From contig CAYPLH010000027.1 in assembly GCA_964411505.1 (NCBI GenBank), forward strand, positions 1-50,653: DNA of 50,653 bases, in the 5' to 3' direction. Source of the stretch: CAYPLH01 sp964411505. Its GTDB lineage: Bacteria; Bacillota; Clostridia; CAYPLH01; DUMO01. Under the pieces are notes generated by a model. The model made no database searches. It saw only the letters and a list, made by a program, of their open reading frames with translations, and was not told the origin of the DNA. Below are positions 1-7,885 of this stretch, piece by piece; the first letter of the stretch is position 1, and every line of letters begins with the position of its first letter. The position numbers were made by a program, and so were the translations under genes.

Positions 1-142
1 TCCTGATCGACTCCTAAGGTACGATGTTTTGAGTTAAACGACGGAAGTCAGGTATTATATCACAAAAAATCAACCATGGTTCAATCGCAAAGTAGGTAGA
101 AATAGGAAATTTTTCGGCGATGTGTTGCTCATCCGAACAATT

Positions 143-1030
143 CTATGAACTCTTCCTGTGCTGGACCTCCTCAAAAATTTCTTTACTAATAATAGCCTCA
201 TGATTATTTTCAATGAGATACATAGGCAATTGGCCATTGTTCTTCACTTGCTTATGGGTTAGGCAATTCTCAACAAAGGACTTTTGAGATAGCACTGTAC
301 CGATATACTTCTCATTGGAAAGAATCCGGTCAATCGTAGATGTACTCCATACGCCTTTTCCGGTTACAGTTTTAATACCATTTTTCTCAAGATAAGATTT
401 GATCTTACGGCAACCATAGCCTTTCAGATACAGATCATAAATAAGCCGTACAATCTTCGCTTCTTCCTCAACTACGATAAGCTTTCCATTTTCGTCTTTT
501 GCATAGCCAAGAAAACTGCTATAGTTCAGCTTAACGTGCCCTTTCTCAAAGCTGCGTTGAATTCCCCATTTGATATTTGCACTCTTTGATTCACTCTCAT
601 GTTGAGCGACAGCTGCAGCCGCAGTAATGATTGGCCTCATACGCCAGTCGGATGAATCCAGGTCTTCCATTTCAAAATAGATTGTGATTCCTAAACTAAT
701 AAGTTCATTGAATCCCATTAGAAATGGAAGTGTATTACGTCCAAAGCGGCTGACGGACTTCGTAAGAATGTAATCAATTTTTCCGGTCCTACAATCTTTC
801 ATCATGCGATTGAATTCATCTCTATTGTCAAAGCGTGTACCAGATGCTTGTTCATAATAAACATTAGCAAGTGTCCATCCGTCATGATTGTTAATATACT
901 CTGTATAATATTGAATTTGTGAATTTAGACTACTTTGCTGTTCTTCATATACTGTACTGACGCGACAATAGGCGGCAACACGTAAAATTTCTTTTTTTAC
1001 AGACTGTATCTCAATAACAATGTTACTCAT
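143..1030 (-). CDS. Serine recombinase (resolvase/invertase family), probably C-terminally truncated
   Basis: A site-specific DNA recombinase of the large serine type. The N-terminal resolvase domain begins near residue 17 with AAYCRVST, where the Ser is the expected nucleophile, and contains the SRFGRN segment near residue 95. A 'recombinase' domain follows (about residues 160-260: NIKWGIQRSFEKG, FLGYAKDENGKL, STIDRILSNEKYIG). The ORF stops at 295 residues just after EIFEEVQHR. Family members usually continue there into a zinc-ribbon and coiled-coil region and reach about 500 residues. The DNA after the stop (positions 1-142) gives no continuation I recognise, so this is either a decayed remnant or a short variant. 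The start has a GGAG site. It lies beside a tRNA gene, a common integration neighbourhood, but no other mobile genes are visible. Confidence 0.8.
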   Translation of the reverse strand: MSNIVIEIQSVKKEILRVAAYCRVSTVYEEQQSSLNSQIQYYTEYINNHDGWTLANVYYEQASGTRFDNRDEFNRMMKDCRTGKIDYILTKSVSRFGRNTLPFLMGFNELISLGITIYFEMEDLDSSDWRMRPIITAAAAVAQHESESKSANIKWGIQRSFEKGHVKLNYSSFLGYAKDENGKLIVVEEEAKIVRLIYDLYLKGYGCRKIKSYLEKNGIKTVTGKGVWSTSTIDRILSNEKYIGTVLSQKSFVENCLTHKQVKNNGQLPMYLIENNHEAIISKEIFEEVQHRKSS

Positions 1031-1170
1031 ACTTAAGCTCCTGTATAATTATTTAGGTTATTTAATAGGGAAACCTATAAACCTACTTCTTTGCTTTTAT
1101 TGTTTTATAGGGGATATTTGCTCTATTAGATTGAGAATTATCCTTCGCTTCTTTTAACTCTTAAGAAACA

Positions 1171-1199
1171 AAAAACATGATAGTCAAATAACTATCATG
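1171..1199 (-). terminator. Rho-independent terminator, minus strand
   Basis: An inverted repeat (CATGATAGT at 1176-1184 with ACTATCATG at 1191-1199, loop of 6) is followed on the minus strand by a T-run (1171-1175). It lies between the tRNA gene and the recombinase and would stop transcription coming from the tRNA side. It is the second of two tandem hairpins. Confidence 0.6.
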
Positions 1200-1227
1200 C
1201 CGTCGCCATATTTTTATTAATTGTAAA

Positions 1228-1271
1228 AAAGCTACATTCCCTTATCTATTTCGACAAAAAAATGTAGCTTT
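1228..1271 (-). terminator. Terminator-like hairpin downstream of tRNA-Ala
   Basis: AAAGCTACATT at 1228-1238 is complementary to AATGTAGCTTT at 1261-1271, with a 22-nt loop. On the minus strand the 3' arm runs into a T-tract. It begins a few bases after the encoded CCA end of the tRNA, so it probably ends the tRNA transcript. Confidence 0.6.
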
Positions 1272-1276
1272 TAACT

Positions 1277-1352
1277 TGGTGGAGGTAAGGGGACTTGAAC
1301 CCCTGACCCCTTGACTGCCAGTCAAGTGCTCTCCCAACTGAGCTATACCCCC
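1277..1352 (-). tRNA. tRNA-Ala (anticodon GGC)
   Basis: The minus strand folds into a complete cloverleaf. The acceptor stem GGGGGTA/TACCTCC contains one G-T pair. The D-arm is GCTC...GAGC, and the anticodon arm CTTGA-CTGGCAG-TCAAG places GGC at 1317-1319. The variable loop has 5 nt, and the T-arm is AGGGG-TTCAAGT-CCCCT. The discriminator is A and CCA is encoded. It reads GCC (and probably GCU) alanine codons. It stands alone, with its own promoter upstream. Confidence 0.97.
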
Positions 1353-1384
1353 ATACGTTCGATATAAGTGAATGAACAAATATT

Positions 1385-1413
1385 ATTTTAATACAATAAC
1401 ACAAGCAAGTCAA
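1385..1413 (-). promoter_or_regulatory. SigA-type promoter for tRNA-Ala
   Basis: On the minus strand, TTGACT (1408-1413) and TAAAAT (1385-1390) are separated by 17 nt. They lie about 30 nt upstream of the mature tRNA 5' end. Confidence 0.6.
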
Positions 1414-1502
1414 CAAAACAATTTGCCTTTTCAGCTTCATTAGATTGCGAAGAATGGTATAGTGTAGTAAAAAGAAAAATTGACTTTATATAGTTAGCCT
1501 TT

Positions 1503-1790
1503 TCAAACATGCACCTTCTCCGTTGTAAAATCAATCAACACTGCTCGTCCGTCATTCTCAACAAAATTAGCTATATTTGATAAAACTCTGTCTACATGCA
1601 CCGCATCATTTGAAACACAGGCTGCTCCTAATATTGTACTCTTCCAATTATCGTTTAGATCCACCTCTGCTATTGAAGCATTGAATCTTGATTTTATGCG
1701 TTCTATAATACTTTTTACTATTTGCCTTTTCTCTTTAAGAGAATATACTTCATGTAAACGTAGCTCAATTTTTATTATACCTATAACCAT
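1503..1790 (-). CDS. DUF503 family protein (YlxP-like)
   Basis: A small 95-residue protein of the DUF503/YlxP family. It shows the characteristic N-terminal beta strand and SLKEKRQIVKSIIERIKSRF helix, followed by NASIAEVD and the W...LG.A.V pattern. In Bacillus the homologue sits in the nusA-infB-rbfA region and has been linked to ribosomes, but the molecular role is not firmly known. Here it is a single gene with a GAGGAG site ahead of the ATG, separate from that operon. Family assignment is good; function is not claimed. Confidence 0.85.
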   Translation of the reverse strand: MVIGIIKIELRLHEVYSLKEKRQIVKSIIERIKSRFNASIAEVDLNDNWKSTILGAACVSNDAVHVDRVLSNIANFVENDGRAVLIDFTTEKVHV

Positions 1791-2003
1791 TTCACTTGCT
1801 CCTCAATTATTGTTTTTAGCTCTTAATATTGTTGGTGGCACCCAATTATTCAGAAAATCAACAGTTTGCTCTTATACCCACCATTTAGCTTTTTATTTTA
1901 AAAAATTTATATCTATCGCTATGAAGTTTGATTATATCCATTTTATCATCTATATTATTCACTTCCAATAGAAAATTGCTAAAGCAAAAAACGCACATGC
2001 GCA

Positions 2004-2041
2004 ATTATATCATGCAATTTCTTCGAAATTCATGATATAAT
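2004..2041. repeat. 38-bp near-perfect palindrome upstream of rqcH
   Basis: ATTATATCATG (2004-2014) pairs with CATGATATAAT (2031-2041), and the inner arms AATTTC/GAAATT extend the stem. It lies within the 327-bp gap between the DUF503 gene and rqcH, just upstream of the predicted rqcH promoter. It could be an operator or a small foldback element. The rest of this gap shows no ORF or RNA that I recognise. Confidence 0.5.
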
Positions 2042-2057
2042 ATCCTCAATAAAATCA

Positions 2058-2066
2058 TGCTATACT
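2058..2066 (+). promoter_or_regulatory. Possible extended -10 promoter for rqcH
   Basis: TGC-TATACT forms an extended -10 about 50 nt ahead of the chosen rqcH start. No good -35 is present. The assignment is tentative. Confidence 0.35.
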
Positions 2067-2117
2067 TTAATCTGTGAATTTTTAGCATATTTTCATACTT
2101 GAAAGCAGGTGCCAAAT

Positions 2118-3875
2118 ATGCCTTTTGACGGAATCGTAGTTAAAAGCATTACCCTTGAACTAAGTGAGAAGCTTATTGGTGGAAGGATTGATAAAATATT
2201 TCAACCTGAAAGGGATGAAGTTATTATAACTATAAGGTCAATTGGAAGAAATTTTAAACTACTTCTATCATCAAGCGCTAATCATCCAAGAATACATTTA
2301 ACTGATATTGAAAAGGATAATCCGATTACTCCCCCAGCTTTTTGTATGCTTCTACGAAAACATCTAAGTGGCGGTAGGATAGTTGATGTTGGCTTTTATG
2401 ATTATGAAAGGATTGTGTCAATCAATGTTGAATCCTATAATGATCTGGGAGATCTTACAATTAAAAAACTCCTTATAGAAATTATGGGAAGGTACAGTAA
2501 TATTATCCTTGTTAATGAAGATGGAAGAATAATTGACTCAATTAGAAGAATTTCGAATGAAATAAGCAGCGTAAGAGAAGTATTACCAGGGCTAGATTAT
2601 ATAATGCCTCCTTCCCAAAATAAAAAGAGTCTTGTAATTCTAGATCCTGAGTTACTATTAATTGAAGCCCAGGATAGTAATACAGCCATAAGCAAATTTA
2701 TTCTTTCCAAAATTAAAGGCTTTAGTCCCGCTATTTGCAGTGATATTTGTGCACGTTCAGGTATCGATACAGCTTTGCCTGCCTCCAAGCTTTCTTCTTT
2801 AGAAGCTAACAAACTCAAAATTGTATTATTTAGTATTTTAAGCGACATTAAGGAAAACAGGTTTATCCCCTGCGTATTTTATGATGCCGAAAGTAATAAA
2901 CCTTTGGATTTTCACAGCACTGTTCTGACGGTTTTTGCTAAAAAGCAGTGCTTTGAATCAATAAGCAAAGCCACTGACACATATTTTGCAGAAATTGATC
3001 TGTTTGATAGAATACGCCAAAAAAAAGCCTCAATGGTCAAGGTTATAAGCAATAATTTGGATAGATGTCTTAAAAAAAAGGCTATACAAGAAGAAAAACT
3101 TTTAGAATCACAGGACAGGGACAAACACAAGTTATATGGTGAGCTAATTCTATCTAATATCTATAATATAGAGCCTAATGCCAAAAACATATCAGTTTTA
3201 AATTATTACAGTGATGACGGAGAGTATATTAATATACCATTGAATCCTAACAAAACAGCTCAACAGAATGCACAAGCTTATTATAAGAAATATAATAAAA
3301 GTAAAAGTGCATATATCCATTTAAACAAACAGCTTAATGAAACGATACAAGAGCTTTCATACCTTGAAAGTGTACAACAAATGCTAGACAACTGCACATC
3401 TTATAATGAAGTGGAAGAAATACGCCATGAACTATATGAACAAGGATATATAACTTTTAGAAAACAGAAATCTGGTAGTAGAAAAGAATCACCATCTAAG
3501 CCTCATCACTACCGTTCGTCTGACGGATTTGATATTTATGTGGGTAAAAATAACAAACAAAATGATTTACTGACATTAAAGCAATCTCAAAAGAATGATC
3601 TTTGGTTTCATGCTCAGAAAATACCGGGTTCACATGTGATTATTAAAACTATAAACGAAACTGTTCCTAAAAGCACCCTGCTTGAAGCTGCGATGCTTTC
3701 AGCATTTTTTAGCAAGGCTCGAAGCTCGTCAAATGTGCCAGTTGATTTTACTGAAGTTAAAAATGTTAAAAAACCATCAAGAGCAAAACCAGGAATGGTT
3801 ATATACGAGAATTATAGTACTATTAGTGTGACACCGGAAGAATCAAAAATCGCTACACTTGCTGTTCCAACTTAA
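2118..3875 (+). CDS. rqcH: Ribosome quality control protein RqcH (NFACT family)
   Basis: The bacterial Rqc2/NEMF homologue (585 residues). It binds stalled 50S subunits carrying peptidyl-tRNA and recruits tRNA-Ala to add alanine tails that mark the nascent chain for degradation. The NFACT-N domain starts with MPFDGIVVKS and includes FCMLLRKHLSGG and IMGRYSNIIL. A central coiled-coil helical region (about 300-430) follows. The NFACT-R (DUF814) domain is at about 455-560 with DIYVGKNNKQND and DLWFHAQKIPGSHVI. Older annotation calls this 'fibronectin-binding protein'. I chose the ATG at 2118 because the GTG nine bases earlier overlaps the ribosome binding site and family members begin MPFDG. The tRNA-Ala gene 0.8 kb away is probably coincidental. 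Confidence 0.93.
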   Translation: MPFDGIVVKSITLELSEKLIGGRIDKIFQPERDEVIITIRSIGRNFKLLLSSSANHPRIHLTDIEKDNPITPPAFCMLLRKHLSGGRIVDVGFYDYERIVSINVESYNDLGDLTIKKLLIEIMGRYSNIILVNEDGRIIDSIRRISNEISSVREVLPGLDYIMPPSQNKKSLVILDPELLLIEAQDSNTAISKFILSKIKGFSPAICSDICARSGIDTALPASKLSSLEANKLKIVLFSILSDIKENRFIPCVFYDAESNKPLDFHSTVLTVFAKKQCFESISKATDTYFAEIDLFDRIRQKKASMVKVISNNLDRCLKKKAIQEEKLLESQDRDKHKLYGELILSNIYNIEPNAKNISVLNYYSDDGEYINIPLNPNKTAQQNAQAYYKKYNKSKSAYIHLNKQLNETIQELSYLESVQQMLDNCTSYNEVEEIRHELYEQGYITFRKQKSGSRKESPSKPHHYRSSDGFDIYVGKNNKQNDLLTLKQSQKNDLWFHAQKIPGSHVIIKTINETVPKSTLLEAAMLSAFFSKARSSSNVPVDFTEVKNVKKPSRAKPGMVIYENYSTISVTPEESKIATLAVPT

Positions 3876-3998
3876 AGGATTTATGTTTTGGATACTGTAG
3901 TATCAGCGGCTGTTTCAGTTTCATATTTAACAACATCTGACATATGTAGCTGAATATAAACTAGAGTACCGTAAAAGTTTATAAGTCAAAGTGGTATT

Positions 3999-4052
3999 TT
4001 GACATGCATTATTGTATTATAAGTATAATGTAGAAAGTCACAGAGTGACTTT
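3999..4052 (+). promoter_or_regulatory. Promoter with a hairpin at the predicted transcript start (aminotransferase leader)
   Basis: TTGACA (3999-4004) and TATAAT (4024-4029) are separated by 19 nt, longer than ideal. Immediately after, AAAGTCAC (4034-4041) and GTGACTTT (4045-4052) form an 8-bp stem with a 3-nt loop followed by further T residues. If the start site is near 4036, the hairpin is at the very 5' end of the mRNA and may stabilise it. It is too close to the start site to be an ordinary attenuator. Confidence 0.4.
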
Positions 4053-4116
4053 TTTGTTGCGAGTTTTGCATGCATTGCGAACAAAATTAACTAAACTACC
4101 AAGGAGGAACATATAT

Positions 4117-5298
4117 ATGTTTTCACAAAAAGTTTCATCTCAACTTAATAATTCTTCTTTTATTCGAAAGATGTTTGAAGAAGGCGACAAACTGAGAGCC
4201 ATTCATGGCGCAGACAAAGTATATGATTTTAGTATTGGCAATCCGGAAATTGAGCCTCCTTTAAAAGTGAAAAAAACACTTATTAAAGTTGCATCATCTG
4301 ACCAACCAGGAATGCACCGTTACATGAGCAATGCCGGATACCCAGAGGTTCGATCAAAAATTGCCGCAAAATTAAATCAAGAGCATGGTACCGTTCTAAC
4401 TAATGAACATATTGTTATGACTTGCGGAGCAGCTGCTGCACTGAATGTTGTCTTAAAATCCATTCTAAACCCCGGTGAAGAAGTGATTGTGTTTTCGCCT
4501 TATTTTGTTGAGTATCTATTTTATATCGAAAATTATCATGGAAAGCCAGTCATTGCAAAAACCAATGAAGACACATTTGAGCCAGACCCTGACAAGCTGG
4601 CTAATGCAATTAACGCTTCTACAAAAGCTATTATAATAAACTCACCAAATAATCCTACTGGTGTTGTATATAGCAGTTTGGTGCTTAACCAAGTATCAGA
4701 GGTTATAAAGAAAAAGGAACAAGAATATGGTTCCACAATTTTTGTTATTTCAGACGAACCTTATGTTAAGATAACCTATGATGGGATTGTACCTCCATCA
4801 ATTTTTAAGATTTTTCAAAACTCGATTATTGTTAATTCTTTTAGTAAGTCTTTAGCATTGCCAGGTGAAAGAATCGGTTATATTGCTGTAAACCCCTCTA
4901 TTAATGACGTTGCTACACTTATTGGATGCCTTGTCTTGTGTAACCGAGTACTTGGGTTTGTAAATGCTCCTGCTATAATGCAAAGGCTGATATCTGAAGT
5001 GCTTGATGAGGCAGTTGATATTGATCAGTATAAAATGCGTAGAGATGTTTTGTACAATCATCTTGTTAAACTTGGTTTTGAATGTAAAAAGCCTCAGGGA
5101 ACTTTTTATCTTTTTCTCAAAACTTTTATACCCGATGATATTGAATTTGCAAAAATAGCTCAAAAACATAACATTTTGCTTGTACCAGGAACCGGATTCG
5201 GGTGTCCTGGGTATGTAAGATTATCTTTTTGTGTAAGCATGAAAACAATAGAAAATTCATTACCTGCTTTTGAAGCACTAGCTGCTGAATTTAAATAA
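4117..5298 (+). CDS. Pyridoxal phosphate-dependent aminotransferase (class I/II)
   Basis: A fold-type I aminotransferase of 393 residues, the usual length for AspC-like enzymes. Visible signatures are the N-terminal substrate-binding segment YDFSIGNPEIEPP, SPNNPTGVVY, the ISDEPY motif (Asp and Tyr contact PLP), the Schiff-base lysine in SFSKSLALPGERIGY, and a C-terminal YVRLSFC segment with the carboxylate-binding Arg. It probably transaminates an amino acid such as aspartate or an aromatic residue, but the substrate cannot be read from sequence. The start at 4117 follows AAGGAGG at good spacing. A longer in-frame ORF begins at 4012 but would translate the leader hairpin. Confidence 0.9.
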   Translation: MFSQKVSSQLNNSSFIRKMFEEGDKLRAIHGADKVYDFSIGNPEIEPPLKVKKTLIKVASSDQPGMHRYMSNAGYPEVRSKIAAKLNQEHGTVLTNEHIVMTCGAAAALNVVLKSILNPGEEVIVFSPYFVEYLFYIENYHGKPVIAKTNEDTFEPDPDKLANAINASTKAIIINSPNNPTGVVYSSLVLNQVSEVIKKKEQEYGSTIFVISDEPYVKITYDGIVPPSIFKIFQNSIIVNSFSKSLALPGERIGYIAVNPSINDVATLIGCLVLCNRVLGFVNAPAIMQRLISEVLDEAVDIDQYKMRRDVLYNHLVKLGFECKKPQGTFYLFLKTFIPDDIEFAKIAQKHNILLVPGTGFGCPGYVRLSFCVSMKTIENSLPAFEALAAEFK

Positions 5299-5308
5299 GC
5301 AATCACAA

Positions 5309-5405
5309 CCACTATATCATTTACCGTTATTGTTCACAGGTAGCTAAAAAGATATAGTGGGTGGAAACAGTAACCATTTACCCTTGCAGTTCACAGGTAG
5401 CTAAA
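5309..5405. repeat. Paired direct repeats with GTTCACAGGTAGCTAAA core
   Basis: Two 31-bp units (5318-5348 and 5375-5405) match at 27 of 31 positions. They share CATTTACC at one end and GTTCACAGGTAGCTAAA at the other. The first unit is enclosed by an inverted repeat, CCACTATATC (5309-5318) with GATATAGTGG (5351-5360). The same core recurs at 15214-15230 (inverted) and 45774-45790, and as a variant at both ends of the 252-bp element at 37201-37452. Confidence 0.75.
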
Positions 5406-5409
5406 TCTA

Positions 5410-5537
5410 AAATGATATGTGTGTAACAACAAAAACAGGCTAATTGTTTTTTTGAAAACCAACCACTCTCAAACATATAAAAAAGGTTTTCTAGCAAACT
5501 AAAGCCACTTGTTCTTATTGTTACACACACATCATTT
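5410..5537. repeat. 128-bp foldback (MITE-like) element
   Basis: The two ends form a long imperfect palindrome. The left arm from 5410 (AAATGATATGTGTGTAACAA...) matches the reverse complement of the right arm ending at 5537 (AAATGATGTGTGTGTAACAA...). The match continues to GAAAACC/GGTTTTC around a central loop. The right-arm sequence GTGTGTAACAATAAGAACA resembles segments at 22783-22826, 30909-30950 and 37133-37176. No ORF of its own was seen. Confidence 0.75.
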
Positions 5538-5544
5538 ACTCACT

Positions 5545-6189
5545 CTAATCTTTGGATAGTATGATCATAAGCAATCCGCTTTTTATACTGATTTGTGCTA
5601 TATCAGAAATAAACTCATTGCTTACGCCATAGGATGATCCCATTACAAGTGTTGCATCTTTTAATGTATAATACAGTCCTTGCGTGTTAACACCAGTGAC
5701 TTCTTTTGAAAGCGAAAGCAGTGTTATCTTGAAGTCTTTTTTTCGTTCAATATTTACCTGCTTGTCTATAACTATTATCTCATTATTTTCATCAATAATT
5801 CTACCGCTAAGTCCTTGTTTAAGCATTTTTACTAGGAGGAACACATTTGATAAAGAGTGATCTGCTCTTGTCCCTAAACCTCCAACAATGGTTATCTTTT
5901 TATATCCTCTGTCTTGGGCACTGCTTACAGCCAATTCGGTGTCAGTCATATCCTTCTCAACAGGGAATTTTACAACCTCGGTTCCTGATGACTTATAAAA
6001 CTCCAGATCTTCATTTGATATAGAATCAAAGTCACCCACTAAAAGATCAGGTAATATATTATATTTTTTTAAATGTCTTGCTGCTCCATCAGCACAAATA
6101 ATATAATCACATTCATCATAAAATATATCATTATAAAAGCTATAATCACTAATGCTACCATTTGCAACAATAACAGCTTGTCCCATCAT
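5545..6189 (-). CDS. thiN: Thiamine pyrophosphokinase
   Basis: ThiN (TPK) transfers pyrophosphate from ATP to thiamine to make thiamine diphosphate (214 residues, normal length). Recognisable are CADGAARHL near residue 32, the DLLVGDFDSI core with substrate/metal-binding acidic residues, EKDMTDTELAV near residue 80, and GGLGTRADHSLSN at about 102-115. A C-terminal beta domain with GLYYTLKDATL and SNEF follows. It lies 8 bp after rpe in the same direction and is the distal gene of the minus-strand housekeeping operon. A foldback repeat sits right at its 3' end. Confidence 0.93.
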   Translation of the reverse strand: MMGQAVIVANGSISDYSFYNDIFYDECDYIICADGAARHLKKYNILPDLLVGDFDSISNEDLEFYKSSGTEVVKFPVEKDMTDTELAVSSAQDRGYKKITIVGGLGTRADHSLSNVFLLVKMLKQGLSGRIIDENNEIIVIDKQVNIERKKDFKITLLSLSKEVTGVNTQGLYYTLKDATLVMGSSYGVSNEFISDIAQISIKSGLLMIILSKD

Positions 6190-6197
6190 AAACGCAA

Positions 6198-6857
6198 TCA
6201 GCCCCTGTACGCACTATTTTTTAGTTTTTTAATAATCCCGGGGATGTCATCAGATTTAAATATGGTTGAACCGGAAACTATTACGTTAGCTCCAGCATAG
6301 GTTACATCATATATATTACTAGTATCAATTCCTCCGTCAACTTCAATATCCACATTCAACCTGCGCTCTTCTATTAATTTGCGTAAATTTTTTATCTTTT
6401 CAATAGACGATGTTATAAACTTTTGACCGCCAAAACCTGGATTAACCGTCATAAGAAGCACCATGTCCAATTCATCAATAATATAGTCAAGTAATGATAA
6501 CGATGTGGCAGGATTCAGCGATACAGCTGCTTTAATATTTCTCTGTTTTATCATTTGTATAACCCTATGCAAGTGTGTACATGCTTCTGCATGAACTGTT
6601 ATGATATCAGCTCCAGCATCAGCATATTCATCAATATATTTATCAGGATTATCTATCATAAGATGAACATCAAAAGGCAAAGTAGTAGTTTTCCTCAGAC
6701 ACTTTATAACCGGTGGTCCAAAAGTCAGGTTTGGTACAAAATGACCGTCCATTACATCGATATGTATAATATCTGCCCCAGCACTTTCTACTGTTTTAAT
6801 TTCTTCTCCCAGTTTTGAAAAATCTGATGATAACAAAGATGGTGCAATTTTTATCAA
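6198..6857 (-). CDS. rpe: Ribulose-phosphate 3-epimerase
   Basis: Interconverts ribulose 5-phosphate and xylulose 5-phosphate in the pentose phosphate pathway. It is a TIM barrel of 219 residues. Signatures are KIAPSLLSSDFSKLGEE at the N-terminus, HIDVMDGHFVPNLTFGP (metal-binding His and Asp), PFDVHLMI, MTVNPGFGGQKF, and DVEVDGGI-type IEVDGGIDTSN. I chose TTG at 6857 because AAGGGAG lies 8 nt upstream and the product then starts MIKIAPS like its relatives. The GTG three codons earlier overlaps the ribosome binding site. The operon context (rsgA-rpe-thiN) is common in Firmicutes. Confidence 0.94.
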   Translation of the reverse strand: MIKIAPSLLSSDFSKLGEEIKTVESAGADIIHIDVMDGHFVPNLTFGPPVIKCLRKTTTLPFDVHLMIDNPDKYIDEYADAGADIITVHAEACTHLHRVIQMIKQRNIKAAVSLNPATSLSLLDYIIDELDMVLLMTVNPGFGGQKFITSSIEKIKNLRKLIEERRLNVDIEVDGGIDTSNIYDVTYAGANVIVSGSTIFKSDDIPGIIKKLKNSAYRG

Positions 6858-7006
6858 TAATATCACTCCCTTAAAATCATAATAAAATATTTAACTAAAA
6901 GCATTTTGGTTGCTTCCGCAAAGTCGTAAAATTACTTATTACAGGAGAAGAACCTGCAAAAATTCCTTTGGTAAACTACACAATTTTCACCGCAACCTAG
7001 TGCAAT

Positions 7007-7885
7007 CTAATATCTTTTTTGCTGTTTTAGAACATTATAAATCTCTATATACCGCTCATAGCGACCTCTGTCGATTTTATTTTCATCTAGTGCCTTTTTT
7101 ATAACACAATCTGGTTCAGATATATGGCTGCATCCTACAAACCGGCAGTTTTCATTCAGGTTTTGAAACTCAGGATAATATTTTTCCAAATCAGTATACA
7201 AAATGTCACTAAGTTCATATGAGCTAAAACCCGGTGTATCTAACAAAAATCCTCCATTTTTTAGTTCAAAGAGCTCAGCATGCCTAGTAGTATGGCGACC
7301 TCTATCAATTTTTTCACTTATATTACCTGTTTCCATAATCAACTCGTTCTTAATATTATTTAAAATAGTAGACTTACCAACACCAGACTGACCGGCAAGA
7401 ACGGTTATGTTGTTTTTCAAATACTTTTCCAGTGACTCGGTTCCATTTCTTAATTTACTACTTATTACAGCCATGGGAAAACCTGCGTTTTTATAGCACT
7501 CTTCAAGCTCTACATATGAGCGTTCACTATCAAGATCAATTTTATTTATTACAATGATTGCTTTCAGTCCTTTAAATTGAGATGTTATTGTAAGTTTATC
7601 AACAAAAAGCAAATCAGGCACAGGAGACTTTATTGAAGTTACAATAAAAATCTGATTAACATTAGCAACTGCAGGACGATCAAGGCACGAGCTCCTTGGT
7701 TCTATCTTATCAATTATACCTATTTTTTTCTCATCATCAATTATACTGAATACCACCCTATCACCCGGCAGTGGTTTGGTATCAGTTTTACGGAAAATAC
7801 CTCTAGCCTTGCATTCAAAAGTCTCTTTTTGGTCCTTTACATAATAAAATCCGCCAACTCCTTTTAATATAATTCCAGTAGGCAT
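7007..7885 (-). CDS. rsgA: Ribosome small-subunit-dependent GTPase RsgA
   Basis: A circularly permuted GTPase (YjeQ/CpgA) that proofreads late 30S maturation. An OB-fold is at residues 1-65 (IILKGVGGFYYV). The G motifs appear in the permuted order G4 (VINKID), G1/P-loop (GQSGVGKST), and G3 (DTPGFSS). The C-terminal zinc knuckle C-x5-C-x-H-x5-C is visible in ENCRFVGCSHISEPDC. Length 292 is typical. Its ATG directly follows the prkC stop codon, indicating translational coupling. In B. subtilis the homologue CpgA is a PrkC substrate, so the pairing may be functional. Confidence 0.95.
   Translation of the reverse strand: MPTGIILKGVGGFYYVKDQKETFECKARGIFRKTDTKPLPGDRVVFSIIDDEKKIGIIDKIEPRSSCLDRPAVANVNQIFIVTSIKSPVPDLLFVDKLTITSQFKGLKAIIVINKIDLDSERSYVELEECYKNAGFPMAVISSKLRNGTESLEKYLKNNITVLAGQSGVGKSTILNNIKNELIMETGNISEKIDRGRHTTRHAELFELKNGGFLLDTPGFSSYELSDILYTDLEKYYPEFQNLNENCRFVGCSHISEPDCVIKKALDENKIDRGRYERYIEIYNVLKQQKRY

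Noticed and set aside
1246..1440. 64-codon minus-strand ORF
   Set aside because: It reads straight through the tRNA-Ala gene and its promoter; not a protein gene.
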